A stretch of 64,000 nucleotides of DNA, taken from assembly GCA_036245805.1 (NCBI GenBank), contig BTRK01000001.1, forward strand, positions 19,413,087-19,477,086, written 5' to 3'. This document shows, piece by piece, positions 23,033 to 34,592 of this stretch. The position numbers and the translations under genes are program-made. Source of the stretch: Pristionchus mayeri (Eukaryota > Nematoda > Chromadorea > Rhabditida > Neodiplogasteridae). The notes beneath the pieces are model-generated. The model had not been told where the DNA came from, made no database searches, and worked only from the letters and a program-made list of their open reading frames with translations. Each line of letters starts with the position of its first letter. The stretch's first letter is position 1.

Positions 23033-24368
23033 TTAGTATCCGGTGGACTTGAGGTAGTCGGCGAGCTTCTCGACGGCCACGCGAACCTCCGACGACACAG
23101 AGTTCTCGCCCTCGTACACAGCGATCAGCACCGCTGAAAAAAAGTGATCAATAATAACTATGTAGGCTGGCACCAAGAGCCTCCGTGCGCGCTTAATCTT
23201 TTCCTGAAGCTCATATCGGACCAGTCAGAGGGAAAGAATAAAGTGAGAGATGTGATAATGAAGTCATCAATATTCGTACATTCAACATCTTTAAAAGGTC
23301 ATCCATTCCCAGCAGCAACTAAGTACAAATGAGTACACCACTACCAGACAGCAATCAATATGCAGCGTAAGAAACTAAAGTATTTCTCCACAACAACCAA
23401 AATTCGCCGTCTAGAAACAGCATCCACCCCACATTTCCAGCGGCTGCCAAATGATTCATCCTGTCGTTCAAGACGCATTATTCATCGACGCAATCGATTG
23501 ATTTTGCTTTCACCACATTTCCAAAAAAATAAGTCAGTTTCCGATTGGGAGACGTGCAGACACCATACCTTGCGCGGTCTTGACGGCGAAGAATCCGGTG
23601 CGGTCCTTCTTGCCGAAGATGAGGTTCTCCTCCGTGCGGGGCACGATGTAGTGGGTGCCCTCGAGGTCGGCGCCAGTGCCAGGAACCTGAATTAGGACGT
23701 CATGAAACGGAAATATATATTTTAGCAATCATGAAAAATATAAAAATAATTACATCGTTGATGTTGTCGAAGGCCTTGACGAAGGTGGCGAGCTCAGCGG
23801 CCGTGCCCTGAGAACGAGAGAGATTACCAAATCAACGAGTATCGATCCACTGATAAGCCCAGTTTAGCCCCATTCACTAATGTTATCACTAAATCAATCG
23901 AAAAGTAAATACGTGCCGAAAAGGAAAACTGGAAAGCGTAAACAAGTTTGAATACAACATTGGAGAGCATCGAGAAGTGCCCTAACTTATTTGAGCAAGA
24001 AAGTAGTTGACAACCGCAGTCCTCGCCCACTACTAGGTGCTTCAATTAATTAGAGTAAACACACGTCTCATAGGGTTGGCACCTTCCCATCATATCTCTC
24101 AATTTAAAATTATCGTCAACTGGTCGAATGGAAATCGTTCAACACCTCACACACTATTGGAAACCAATTACCGGATAAACCCCCACATTCAAAATGACGT
24201 GTACTAGGCAGTTTCGGGCTTCAAAACAAGTACAAAACGTACGGCAAATGCGTTGGCTCCCTCGGAGCGCGCCCACACGTCTCCCGAGGGGTATCCGACG
24301 ATGGCGGATCGCTTGATGGCCGCCGTCGAGGCGTGCAGGTTGTCGATGTACGCCGTCCAGCCAGACAT
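23033..24368 (-). CDS. pfn-2: Profilin
   Basis: Four exons: 24243-24368, 23754-23807, 23569-23686 and 23033-23133, all in phase, encoding 132 aa, the normal profilin length. Landmarks: MSGWTAYIDNL at the N-terminus, AIVGYPSGDVWA, GTHYIVPRTEENLIFGKKDR, GFFAVKTAQ, and the C-terminal helix with EKLADYLKSTGY. Profilin binds actin monomers and proline-rich ligands and controls filament growth in the cytosol. A TTTTGCAG acceptor lies 16 bases before the ATG, suggesting trans-splicing. The symbol is a guess from synteny: in C. elegans the paralogue pfn-2 (F35C8.6) sits beside chtl-1 (F35C8.7) as I recall. Family assignment is certain; the exact orthologue needs a tree. Confidence 0.93.
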
Positions 24369-27300
24369 TCTCGTTGTGCGACTACTGCAAAAGGAGGGTA
24401 GTGTAGGGACGAGTATTGATTAGCATACAGGGGTGAATATACAACAACGACATGAACATGCGAGATGAAAACAAGGATGGGATGGAAAACAACCAGCGTG
24501 CCTAGTTACGCTACTATCGCCCATTGTCAGGATTCAGTATGCAAGAAGACGGGTGTGTGCGCGGCACTACCAAGACAAATGCGCACGCGTCCGCCGAAGC
24601 GATAACAGGTCAGCGGAAAGAAGGGAAAAAGAGAATGCCGGCCTCGACACTAGTCCCCCCCCCTCCTCCTCCTACACCCACAATGAATAGCTGAGGCGCA
24701 CACTCAGTCAATGTTAGAAGGGGAAACGAGGGGCGGAGCTTGTAGGGAAAGTACGCGCTGGCCGTTCGAGTGCGCGCCTATTTCGAATTTCGAAACCGAT
24801 GAATCATCGCGTAGTCGGAAATAGGAAGGGGAGCTAGTGTAATGCAGCAGTAATGAGCGTCCGTCAGACAGGATGGGGAAACACCCGGGTGCGAGCACTA
24901 TTGCGAAAGGGACGAATGAAGCGAGGGAAGCAGACGGGGAGGGGGGAAGGGGCTGTATATTGAGTGAATGCCATCCGATCAACGGGGAGCGAGAGGGGGG
25001 CCGATACTGACAGCCTCCTCATCCCATCTACGATACCGAGAAGGGGGGCAGGAGGGAGCTGTCAGAACTGAAAGAGGGAGGAGGGAATGAGAAGTGTGGG
25101 GGATGTAAGGGATGGTGACGAGATCGTGGAGAGGAAACAGACGATAAAGGCACAACATCTACAGGATGACTCATCCCTCTACCGCCACAGCCAAAAGGTG
25201 CCCGTCACTTCTCATTTCACTCCCTCCTCCCTCCCCATCGTCATCAAAACTTCGCGTCAAACCAAAAGGGCAACATTCTCTACAATTGAAATGAGGAATT
25301 CTTTTGAAAAGAACGCGAGATAGGGAGAAGGGAGGAAACGAGGTAGGTCAGGGAGCCCTCATTCGAGCGCGACTTCATTGTCTCCTCTCATCCTCGCCGA
25401 CTCGCTTCCTTCCTTCCCTCACTCGACCACTATTTGCACACTGAAGGGAGCTGCGCGTCCGAAAGCGAGAGCAAAGGAGGGAAAGAAAGGGGAGAGGAAA
25501 GTGAACGAGTGCGGAAAACCATCAACTCAACCGCAATTTCCCGCCAAAACCCCAAGTGCAAATCGATACAAAAACCGGTAAGGAAACAGCCTCAAAGGAG
25601 GAGCGTTTGTGTGGACACAGGGTGGTTGGTCAGGGCTGGAAACCATTGAGCCTCTCTCACATAGAAGGGACTAGAACATTGGGCGAGAGGGGAGGGGAAA
25701 GAGGGGAGAAGCCACGACAGTGGAAGAGAGAGAAAGAAATAGTGCTGCGAAAAGCGAGGGATCGGGGTAGACAAATTGTGTCCACTTTTGCTCACGGACA
25801 CAGCGAGGAACGCGGAGGGAGGAAGGCGAGGGATGGGGAGGGAGAGGGAGGGTCGAAATGGGAAGGGAAGGGAAGAGGGTGTCCTCCCCCTCCTCTCGCT
25901 CGCGCGCGCCTTTGCTCTCCGCCTCCCTCTCCCTGACCGTTCTTCCCTCTTCCCTTCCCTCCCTCTATGCGAAATCGATCGATGAAATCGGGGGTGAGAG
26001 GGAGAGGAGGGAGAGGGGGACGATAGTGCACAGATGGACAGGGTCGAAGAAGCCGGGACGGAATGACATTGACTGGGGAGAGATTAGAAAGAGAAAGGGG
26101 GAACTGATCGGGGGTGGAACACCAATCTCCCTATCGTTCCTAAGGACGAATCAACCTTCTCGTACAAGAGGACATCAATTATCTCACCCTCCCTCTAGTC
26201 TCCCTTCTTTTTCAGCTCCCCAGGAAATCGTATTGATCTGCGGGCGGGCGAACGAGTGATCTGTTAGTAGAGAAACCAAGGACGACAGTTCATGACTAAC
26301 ATGGCAGTTCCCACCGCTCAACATCCTTCCTACTACTATACGTGGGCGCGTGGCGCTGATTAAACAAATCAATATTTTAATTTTTACTAGAAAATTCAGG
26401 ATAGCATGGGGTATTCCCTGGTACGCTGAGCGAGTTAGCCCGGCGCTTTGGTGTCCCTGTTGATTGGCATTAGAGCGAAGGCTGCCAGATGGCGCGCAGT
26501 TCACATAAAGACAGTAGGCAGGCGGGAAAGGGAGGAGAGTAGCTGACAGAGAAGATGGGGATCTCCTAAGTGTATCCAATCAGAGGATCTAGAGCATAAT
26601 AAGCAGGACCCCGGCTAATGCGACCACAATTCGTAGTGAGAAGGCAAAAACGATGATGCCTATGCTAGAAGGGTATACTATGCGATACAACCACTACAGG
26701 GGGAGAAGGAGGCAGATACACGGGATAATTGGCGCCCACTCTATGAAAACAGGCCGTAATACAAGTGGGTGGGGGAGGATGAGCGGAGCAAACCCTTCCG
26801 ACGATCTACAAAGGCCGGTCGTGATTAAATACCAGAGAAGATGCGCGATGACACATCCAATTGATGTTATCTATCGATTGAGAAGGTGTCCGCTGATAAC
26901 AATTGGAGGGAGCGGCCAAATGGCGAGTGAGAAATCGAGATGATCATCGAAAATAGCGCTTCGAAAAATGAGCGCAGGGGAGGGGGATAAGATAGCGCGC
27001 GTAGATCAGCACGCGTGACTACTACTGCAATCAACTGATTGCTTAGTCACACAGATGAAAGAAACAGACCGAACCTCAAGCCACAAACGGGAAAATACGC
27101 GAAAATATGTTTTCGTAAACAAAAATTGCTCTGAGCTTACGGTACTGTCGCAGATCAATTACTGAGTTTATTTTTAACAATATTTTTAAAAATTAATATT
27201 TTCACGGCATTTCGCGTATACACAAAACCAAGACTCCGCCCTCTACACCACCGCTAACTTGCGGCATGGTGCGCGCACCTGGCCGCCACACACAAGACCG

Positions 27301-28030
27301 GAGCCGGAAAAAAGTTATTGCAGAAACCCTGATATCGATTGAAAATATCGATTGATTTTTGGTCATATGCCGACATTCCTTGTGCAATGTTAATGGATAC
27401 GGTAACATTCAAATTTTTAATTATTCCCTCGGTGGTGTGAACAAAAGTCGGCGGGTGCATTTGGGGGTCTGTAAGTCGTTTCGTCAACCTGCAATTCGGA
27501 CCGCAAAATGCCGTGATTTTGCAATTTTTTGGGGAGACAAAAACTTAATACAACTTTAAAACGAAAGGGAAGTTGATTGAGAAAGACACTCGTTGGGAAC
27601 GGCGCCCGATCCGAGTATCGGAGTACGGTAGCTACATCAACCTCCAAAGATCTCTCTTGGCAACAAATCTTCGCAATCTCGAAACATTTTTCATTTGCTA
27701 TATCGTGCCTGTACCATCCTACAGATACCGTGAAAATCGGTCTTGAAGAGATCATGTTATGCAGTTGCTCCGTGACTTCACATCTTACTTCATTATCTTG
27801 TTTCATCAATTTTATTTATCAGCTATGTATTCTGGAAACGCAAGTAAACATACGCAAAGACACGAATCTGGGCAAGTATGGCACCCCGTACTGTACATGA
27901 AGTAATCTGGATTCTGGGATCAAAGATAAAAATTCAAAGAAAGGAATCTGGACAATATAGGGATCAAAGATCAACAATCGGCGCTACGACTAGAGTTTCT
28001 AGATCTAGTAAAGAGAAAGATTAAAGATCA
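24369..28030. other. Intergenic, no gene seen
   Basis: 3.7 kb upstream of profilin and downstream of the coiled-coil gene. Purine- and pyrimidine-rich runs at 25670-26230 give overlapping ORFs on both strands (for example 25556-25936 and 26184-26579), none with family features. It should hold the profilin promoter. No RNA gene seen. Confidence 0.5.
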
Positions 28031-31000
28031 CTAGAAGATGACTTTTACCGCTCTGGCGAATCCTCTCTTCAGAGTGTCCATCTTCGACTTCTGCTTCTTC
28101 TCCGCAGAGGCGAGCAACGAGATCAACTCAGCAGTGATCTACGAATCAATCAATAATCGTAGTCTAGGATACTGTACGCTAGTGTTACCGTGCACCTACT
28201 GCTGACACTACCGTACCCATACGCCTACCGTCATCCCATCTACCATACTCGCTATCGTACCTTCTTGAACTGCTGCGGGCTGTAGGCATCGATGGCTCGC
28301 AGGCGACGTTCGATAAGGTAGACGACCTGGAACATTATCTATTACTCACCTCATTTTGCACACTCTCTCGCAACGACTGTTCCTGGCAGATTGCCAACAA
28401 TTCTCACCTGATTGGAAGCCTTGGCGAACTCGGCTTCACTCTGCCTCTTCTCTGATAGAACGATGCCCGACTGAAATTTGATCTTTTTCACAAACTTGAG
28501 GCATTTTTCCATTATGGCACAAATTGGCAGTCTGCCAATGGCGGGAATTAGAAATGTTCGCACCTTGATAAGCAGAAGTCGCTCGATCTTCTTCTGCAGC
28601 GAGGCCATTCGCTCCTGCGAGAAGAGCGAATCGGCGGCGTGCAGCTTCGAGAACTCGATCGAGCACAGACGAGCTGCAAATAGTCAGTTCACGATCAGCT
28701 ACCGTACTCAGATTGATCTCACAGTAAGTCTCGCTCTTCTTCTCCTCCTCCTCTCTCTTCGGCTTCTCGTTTCGGGGAGGTAGTCTTGGTCCGGATGGCT
28801 GCATGAGGGGGCGACGCGCGGCTGCCGGAAGGGAGCGGTTACGCGAGTGACGAGTGAAGGCGGACGATGACGCTTCTGACGCGGACTCGTCGAATGAGAT
28901 GTTCTCGTAGTGTTTCTCGCATTGCGGCTCCGGAAGGTAGGCCGTACGCGCTGGCAGTCCCGCACTGCAATGGAATACCGTAATCTACCGATTCGTCCTG
29001 TCTACAGTATCCCTCCATGCTACCGTACCCCTACCGTACTCACCTCACTCGCTCCCTCTCCACTGTCGCCTCGAAGCACTCCCAGCAGCACGGCTTAGGA
29101 GCGACGCGAGCAGAACCGACGTTGAGGTCCTGAGGGGAATATTGTAATCTGGATACTGTACCCTACCGTATCCTACCGTAATCAATGTCACTGACCTCGT
29201 AGATCTTTCGCTTTCTCACATTGTATCGGCCCTCGTTGCTAGGTGCTGCAGAGACGCGCGAGTGATGGAAGGACGCTGCAATCGATAATTAATACCGTAT
29301 TTTCAGAATGGATACGGTAACCGCACGAAATCGATTTCTAGTTATTTTCCACCTAATTTTGAATATTCCCGGCAGATTCAATCACGTGCTTTCTCTCCCA
29401 TCTCTCGCTCACTCATTTCCCTCGTGATGGGTATGGTGGACGGTGGTCCTCCCTACCAGGGTGGAGAACCCCTCGCCTCTACCAATACCACTACCGTACC
29501 CCACACCACCGACGTGCAGCTGTCGGAGACGAACTCTCCCAGCAGCACCATGGACAAGACTGCGCTGCTAGCGCAGGCGATCGAGGACGGCGCGGTATGT
29601 CAATTCGCACCCCTACCGTAGTCCGGTACACCACTGCAGGCCGAGCGGACGGTGTTCTACATCACTCTGGCGCTGTGCCTGCTGCAGCTTCTCCTCGTGC
29701 TGGGCATTCAGTTCGCGAGGTCGTGCGCGTGCAAGAGCACCAAGGTACGGTAGGATACTGAGTTCCCCGATTTCAGTCCCCAGTAGGTTACAGTATTCCT
29801 TTGTTCACTAGCCACTCGTACCGCACCCTCTTCGACTACTGTACCCCTCTATCTTCGTTGCAGGACGTCTCGAAGACCTCCCAGACCGACGAGTCGCCCA
29901 ATCCGGTGGCCGAAGAACCCAAGAGCGCACGCACGATGCGCACAGCGAGAGAGATGAGGGACCAGAGCAGCAAGATACGATAAGGCGGCTACAGTACCCC
30001 GCACCCACTACACCATACACACAAATTATCACCAACAGTAACCACCACGAATCGTTCGGATAAAATGATTGAATGGCGCCTGCACGAGTTTTCATCTTGA
30101 ACCACATTCAGTCACTACTTCTACAGTAACCTACCGTAACCCAATACCGTAATCTCTGCACTCACCACTAGCGTAGGTGTTCCTCTGAGGCTTGGTGGTG
30201 CGTTGTGGCGACGTTCTCCTCTCTCTTCTCCTCTGTTCCTTGGGGGCGAATCTCCTCTCTCTGCCCTCACACGGGAGTTCATTGATCGTAGAGGAGGAAT
30301 GGGTGCGACGAGGAACTACAAAGCAATGATCTACCTACTTATTGATAACGTGCTCTCCTCATTATCGATCGAAACAAATGGCTGCAATCTAACATCAGAA
30401 AGCAATGGACTATACACCGAGATCTGATTTCTTTCATTTCAATGAGAAGAACTGAATCCCAATCAATAGTTGACTACCGTATCCCCGGATGTAGGTCACT
30501 CACTCTTAGTCGTCGATAGAATCTGTGTGTAGATGGGCGACGAATGATCAGAGGACGAGCAAGTCGTCGAAGAGGAGGAAGATGCGACTCCCGAGTCGCC
30601 TGCCGTGCCCAGTGAAGGAGCGCCCTGAGAAGATGGGTTACTGTAGGCTACCGTATAATGGTCTGCACATGGTCTACAGTATCCCCAGCGAATGTTTCGA
30701 GTCACAATTCTCTTCATCCTACTCCTTCATTATCCTAATCTCCCTTTCTTCCATAATCGCTCTTCCCAGCTCCTTCTCGATTTCCCTCACTCTAATGCAT
30801 TCACTCGATCAAAGGTGGGAGTTTCCGTCGCGCAATCTCCCTATCGTTCCCACACGATACTCTAGTAGAAGTGTGGGGGCAAAGGCGGCGCGGACGACCT
30901 AACTGACCCCTGGCATGCCTGATGAACACTGCCTCGGCCCCCATGCCCTCTAGCCAGCCTCTGTCTACCACCTCTTCCCTGTCAGAGAGTGCGAGAGAGT

Positions 31001-31585
31001 GTGTAGAATGGAGAGAGTCAGACATGTAGTCCTGGGTCTCTGACAGGTGCTCAACGTAGAGAGTGGCTAATGGAGACAAAAAGAGCACCTCTCGCCTCTT
31101 TCTCAATAACAACCACCTAGTGCATGGGAATAACGGCGCGAGAGAGATTTTGGGCAGTGACTGGATTACTTCCAATTTTATGCCCACACATCCTTCTGTG
31201 AGCGTGCAAAATACAGGATGGAACTCTCTCTCACAGGGCAAATGATACAATGGGATAACTACAGATCGACGCCACATCATTCAAAGTTTCACAAACCGAC
31301 CCCTGATGAATATGGCAGCTAACTATCTATCAAAAATTGGAAAAGTGTGGTTCAACATTTACATAGAAAGCGCTATTCCACAATTATGAATCAATTCTAA
31401 TCGTCTTCTGTAACTGTGATCTATTGTCTCTTTTTCTCAACCCATTTTGAGAACTTAGAAATGTGAGATAATCCTCTTCCTTTTCGTACCTTTACATTGT
31501 AGTAGCTCTGCTCCTCTCCATCTGAATCCGAGAACGAAGAGTCGAGGAAGGATCCACCCGAAGAGAAGGAAGCGTCGCTCGACAT
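28031..31585 (-). CDS. Unknown protein with Ser-rich N-terminus and coiled-coil C-terminus
   Basis: Ten exons on the minus strand: 31490-31585, 30504-30624, 30166-30315, 29196-29275, 29044-29129, 28723-28964, 28564-28673, 28408-28470, 28261-28326 and 28031-28138. Every junction keeps phase, giving 373 aa. It starts MSSDASFSSGGSFLDSSFS, followed by poly-Ser and basic stretches (KEQRRRERRT). The central part has PKPCCWECFEATVERERV and HYENISFDESASE. The last 110 residues are heptad-rich helix (ERMASLQKKIERLLLIK, EKRQSEAEFAKASNQ, RRLRAIDAYSPQQFKK), consistent with a coiled coil. No signal peptide or membrane span. The last exon is read through to TAG; GTAAAA before it could be a further donor. 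A cytosolic or nuclear scaffold is possible, but function is unknown. Confidence 0.75.
29427..29983 (+). CDS. Single-pass membrane protein nested in an opposite-strand intron
   Basis: Three exons: 29427-29594, 29640-29744 and 29864-29983, all in phase 0, encoding 130 aa. The N-terminal 56 residues are hydrophilic, with one N-glycosylation sequon (NTTT). Then comes one membrane span (VFYITLALCLLQLLLVLGIQ) followed by FARSCACKS, a basic, Cys-containing juxtamembrane segment. The tail is hydrophilic and basic, ending SSKIR. No cleavable signal peptide, so a type III or type I orientation is possible. The gene sits wholly inside intron 3 (29276-30165) of the minus-strand coiled-coil gene. The donor of exon 2 is GTACGGTA. 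Family not recognised. Confidence 0.7.
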
Positions 31586-34500
31586 CACTGAATGGGAACT
31601 TAGTACTCGAATGAGAACCTCGGCTCAGAATGGGAACGAGATGCATGCAGTGAGCGGGGGCTTCCAGCATGGTGCTTGGCGGTCACCGTCGGCCCTGGCT
31701 GGAACCGGTCCTATTCCAGTGGGTTATTACCCCTTCCGGCATGGTCGAGACGGGTGTTTACCACTTCCAATCTCGGCTAGTCACACTAATCTTGTAATCT
31801 TGAATCTCACCACTATTCTGTCTAATACTGCCCTACCGAGTTCCGATGTCGCCTAGTCCCACAAATCTTGTGATGACTTGAATATCCACACTACTCCATC
31901 TAATCATGCGCTACCGTACCCCTTCCCTGTTGCAGTATCACTCACTGCTTCTGTCCATGTCCGCGTGTGAGTCCCAGAAGAAGGAAGTGAAGTTGCCTCT
32001 GAGATGGTCGGAGCAAAGATGTCTCCGCTTCCTTCCGCAGTGATTACCACTTGCCATACTGCGATGGGGGAATCGACCGGATGGCGTGCCCTAAACCAAT
32101 CTCCGCCTCTGATTACAACAGAGTTAAGAACAGCCCCAGGGCTACTATTTACAGAGTGAAAGAACGACGCACAATCATATCTGAGAACCACGGCCTTGAC
32201 AACCGATAACAACGGGCAAAATCGCGCAACACGTCGAGAATCGTGACTGATTTACAACTGGCATTGGGTGGTGACACGCCCCTACCGTATCCAGATTCGA
32301 AGTATCAGTGTCTGAAACTGGTGGCGCAATATAATTTATCGCGCGAAGAAGTCAAGTGGGGTGGTTGCGCCAACAGAATCCGCAGTGGGGGATCACTTGG
32401 ATATCACTTACGCCTTCCCCACACCGAACAGGGTGGTTGGTGTGCACTCACAACACTCAATCTCCCCCTCCCTCGCCCTCTCTGCTCTCTCTCTCCAATC
32501 CCCCTGATCTCTCCCCTTCTCTGCCCTCGTCAGTCCAACCCCGCCTCCGTGCTACGTAACACACTCACGAGGTGTGAAGTGGATCAGTCGAGGAAGCTAG
32601 ACTCATTCCTGGACCACTTACTGCTTAGTACGGAAGTGAGACACTAATCAACCAGGTGGAAAGTACTGTAGCAGTCAGGCAACATCGTGCTTAATTTGTA
32701 TGTGTACGTTAACAATATCACTCATAATGAAAAAAAAACTAAGAACAAATGGTAGATTTGACATTCAAGAGAGCAAGCGCAAGACTAGATCCATCCATGT
32801 TCCTTCTCATTAGCCGGATCGACGAATCTCCTAGACAGAAATAGGCACTCATAAGCTTGTAATGATCCCCCTTCGAATAAAGAGCAGCGAAGGGAAGGGG
32901 CAGGTGAGGAAACTGGCGTGGAATTGACCGTGCCTGACCCTTCCCTCCCTCTAATTGCACGGCACTAATTAGTGGCCAGGCGATGGCTTCTCACCTTTGT
33001 AGGGGAAAACAGATGGGGAGCATGGTTGTGATCTAACAAAGCACTGGCAATAGCCTCTTGCGGAATGGGGGAAAGGGAAAAGGATCACGACCGAATCCAC
33101 AAAATCATTGAGTGAAATCGCGAAAAATGTAATCGATTTCTGAAAGACAAAAGGCATAGTCATTATTCAAACTCGAACATAAATCTCCCCTACCATTGTT
33201 GCACAATCCTTCTCTAGATTCATCACATCACTCCATACAGTGTGGGAACAATCCACTTCCGGGGGTTCTTATTACAATCTGGGCCTTCTCTCTTCGCACT
33301 TCCGGTAGCCGCAAGGCACTATCCCTTTCCTGTCTCCATCACTCGTCTGACCCTCTCCATTCCCCTTCATCTCTCCCTTCGCTCCAGCCTCTACAGTATC
33401 TCGAATCGATACACCACCGGTGGATGGAGCGAGAGAGAGGGGGAAATGGAGAGAGCGGGATCATTACTCTGCAATGGGCCCTCGATCCCTCTGGCACTTC
33501 CCTGCTATTACGCACTGTGAAGTGGTTGGAGTCTCTCTTTGAGGCCTATACGACTAGCGATGATGAGAACAGAGGACCAGTGTGGGAACCACGGACGAAA
33601 GAGATACACTTGAAACACTGATTATACTGTCTTTGATCCGTCGGAAGGGAATGTATTGATTGTCGGGAGACTACAGAAACCGCTAAGTGTCTGGATAGAC
33701 CATTGATCCACCGATATTCACACGGGACCTCATGCTAATCCGATTGACAGTCCTTTCTCAACAACGGGGGATTGATAAAAAAATTAAGAGTAGGCAACGA
33801 ATTGAGAGAATGTGGAAGAATCTATTCCTTAGCCAACTGGCGTATTCTCACTACCCGCAGGGCTTACTCCCATCCGCATTTCCCTCGAAATATTCGCCAC
33901 TTCTTTCGCACCTCACGACCACCTGCCATTCATGGTACAGGAATATTGGCCAATAATAGAAACACCAACACACCACTCCAATCGTTATCTCACGGGAATG
34001 CTAGGTGTGATGAAGATTGCTCGAATCACACGTGTTTCTCAATTTTTTCTCTATGCATTCGGCTATAACCCTCACTTGTCCGAAAGCACGAAATATAGCA
34101 GGAAACATGAAAAGAGATTGACGATTACTTCCTTTACTCAAGGCTTGTAAGAATGATCTCGCCTTCTTCTCCTAACTCTCTTATAGGCTAAAGAGAGTTG
34201 AGAGAGCATGTAAAGTGAAGAGATTCCCACCAGTCCTCCTTCCCCTTCCTTCTCCTTCCCCTTCCTTCTCCTCCATCTTCCTTCGTATCCATGCTTCTCC
34301 TTTTCTGCTGTCACTCCGAATGAGCCCATCACCATATTTCACTGACTTCCCCGTTCCCTCTGGCAACGTCCCCCTCTTCAGCCACTTTTCCCTTCCCATC
34401 CACTTCCAGCTACATCCTTCACTCTTAGTCCAATCGATATTTTCGAAAACCTGATCTACTAGTTACACGTGTCGCTAGAGTCTAGCTTCATTCCATTCCA

Positions 34501-34592
34501 CAACCATTTGACGAGCTGTTATCGTTCTCAATGAGTTACTTTCTTATCCTTTCAGAGTTCATCGATCAAAGATCAAATATCAAGGATCAGGG
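31586..34592. other. Divergent intergenic region, no gene seen
   Basis: Lies between the start of the coiled-coil gene (-) and the multi-span protein (+), so it holds two promoters. ORFs at 31904-32212 (-), 32243-32647 (+) and 33196-33621 (+) have low-complexity or Ser/Pro-rich compositions and no splice or family support. CTTTCAG at 34548-34554 is a likely trans-splice acceptor for the next gene. Confidence 0.5.
31777..31916 (+). repeat. Diverged tandem duplication, about 68-bp unit
   Basis: Two neighbouring segments share TCGGCTAGTCACACTAATCT / TCGCCTAGTCCCACAAATCT, followed by parallel text ending CTACCG. Identity is about 75 percent by eye. No function seen. Confidence 0.55.

Noticed and set aside
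25556..26579. Several 120-130-aa ORFs on both strands
   Set aside because: Overlap each other in purine/pyrimidine-rich sequence; composition artefacts.
32243..32647. 134-aa plus-strand ORF
   Set aside because: Ser/Pro/Leu-rich second half from pyrimidine-rich DNA, no splice context; also overlaps likely promoter sequence.
33196..33621. 141-aa plus-strand ORF
   Set aside because: No recognisable domain, atypical codon use, isolated in an intergenic region.
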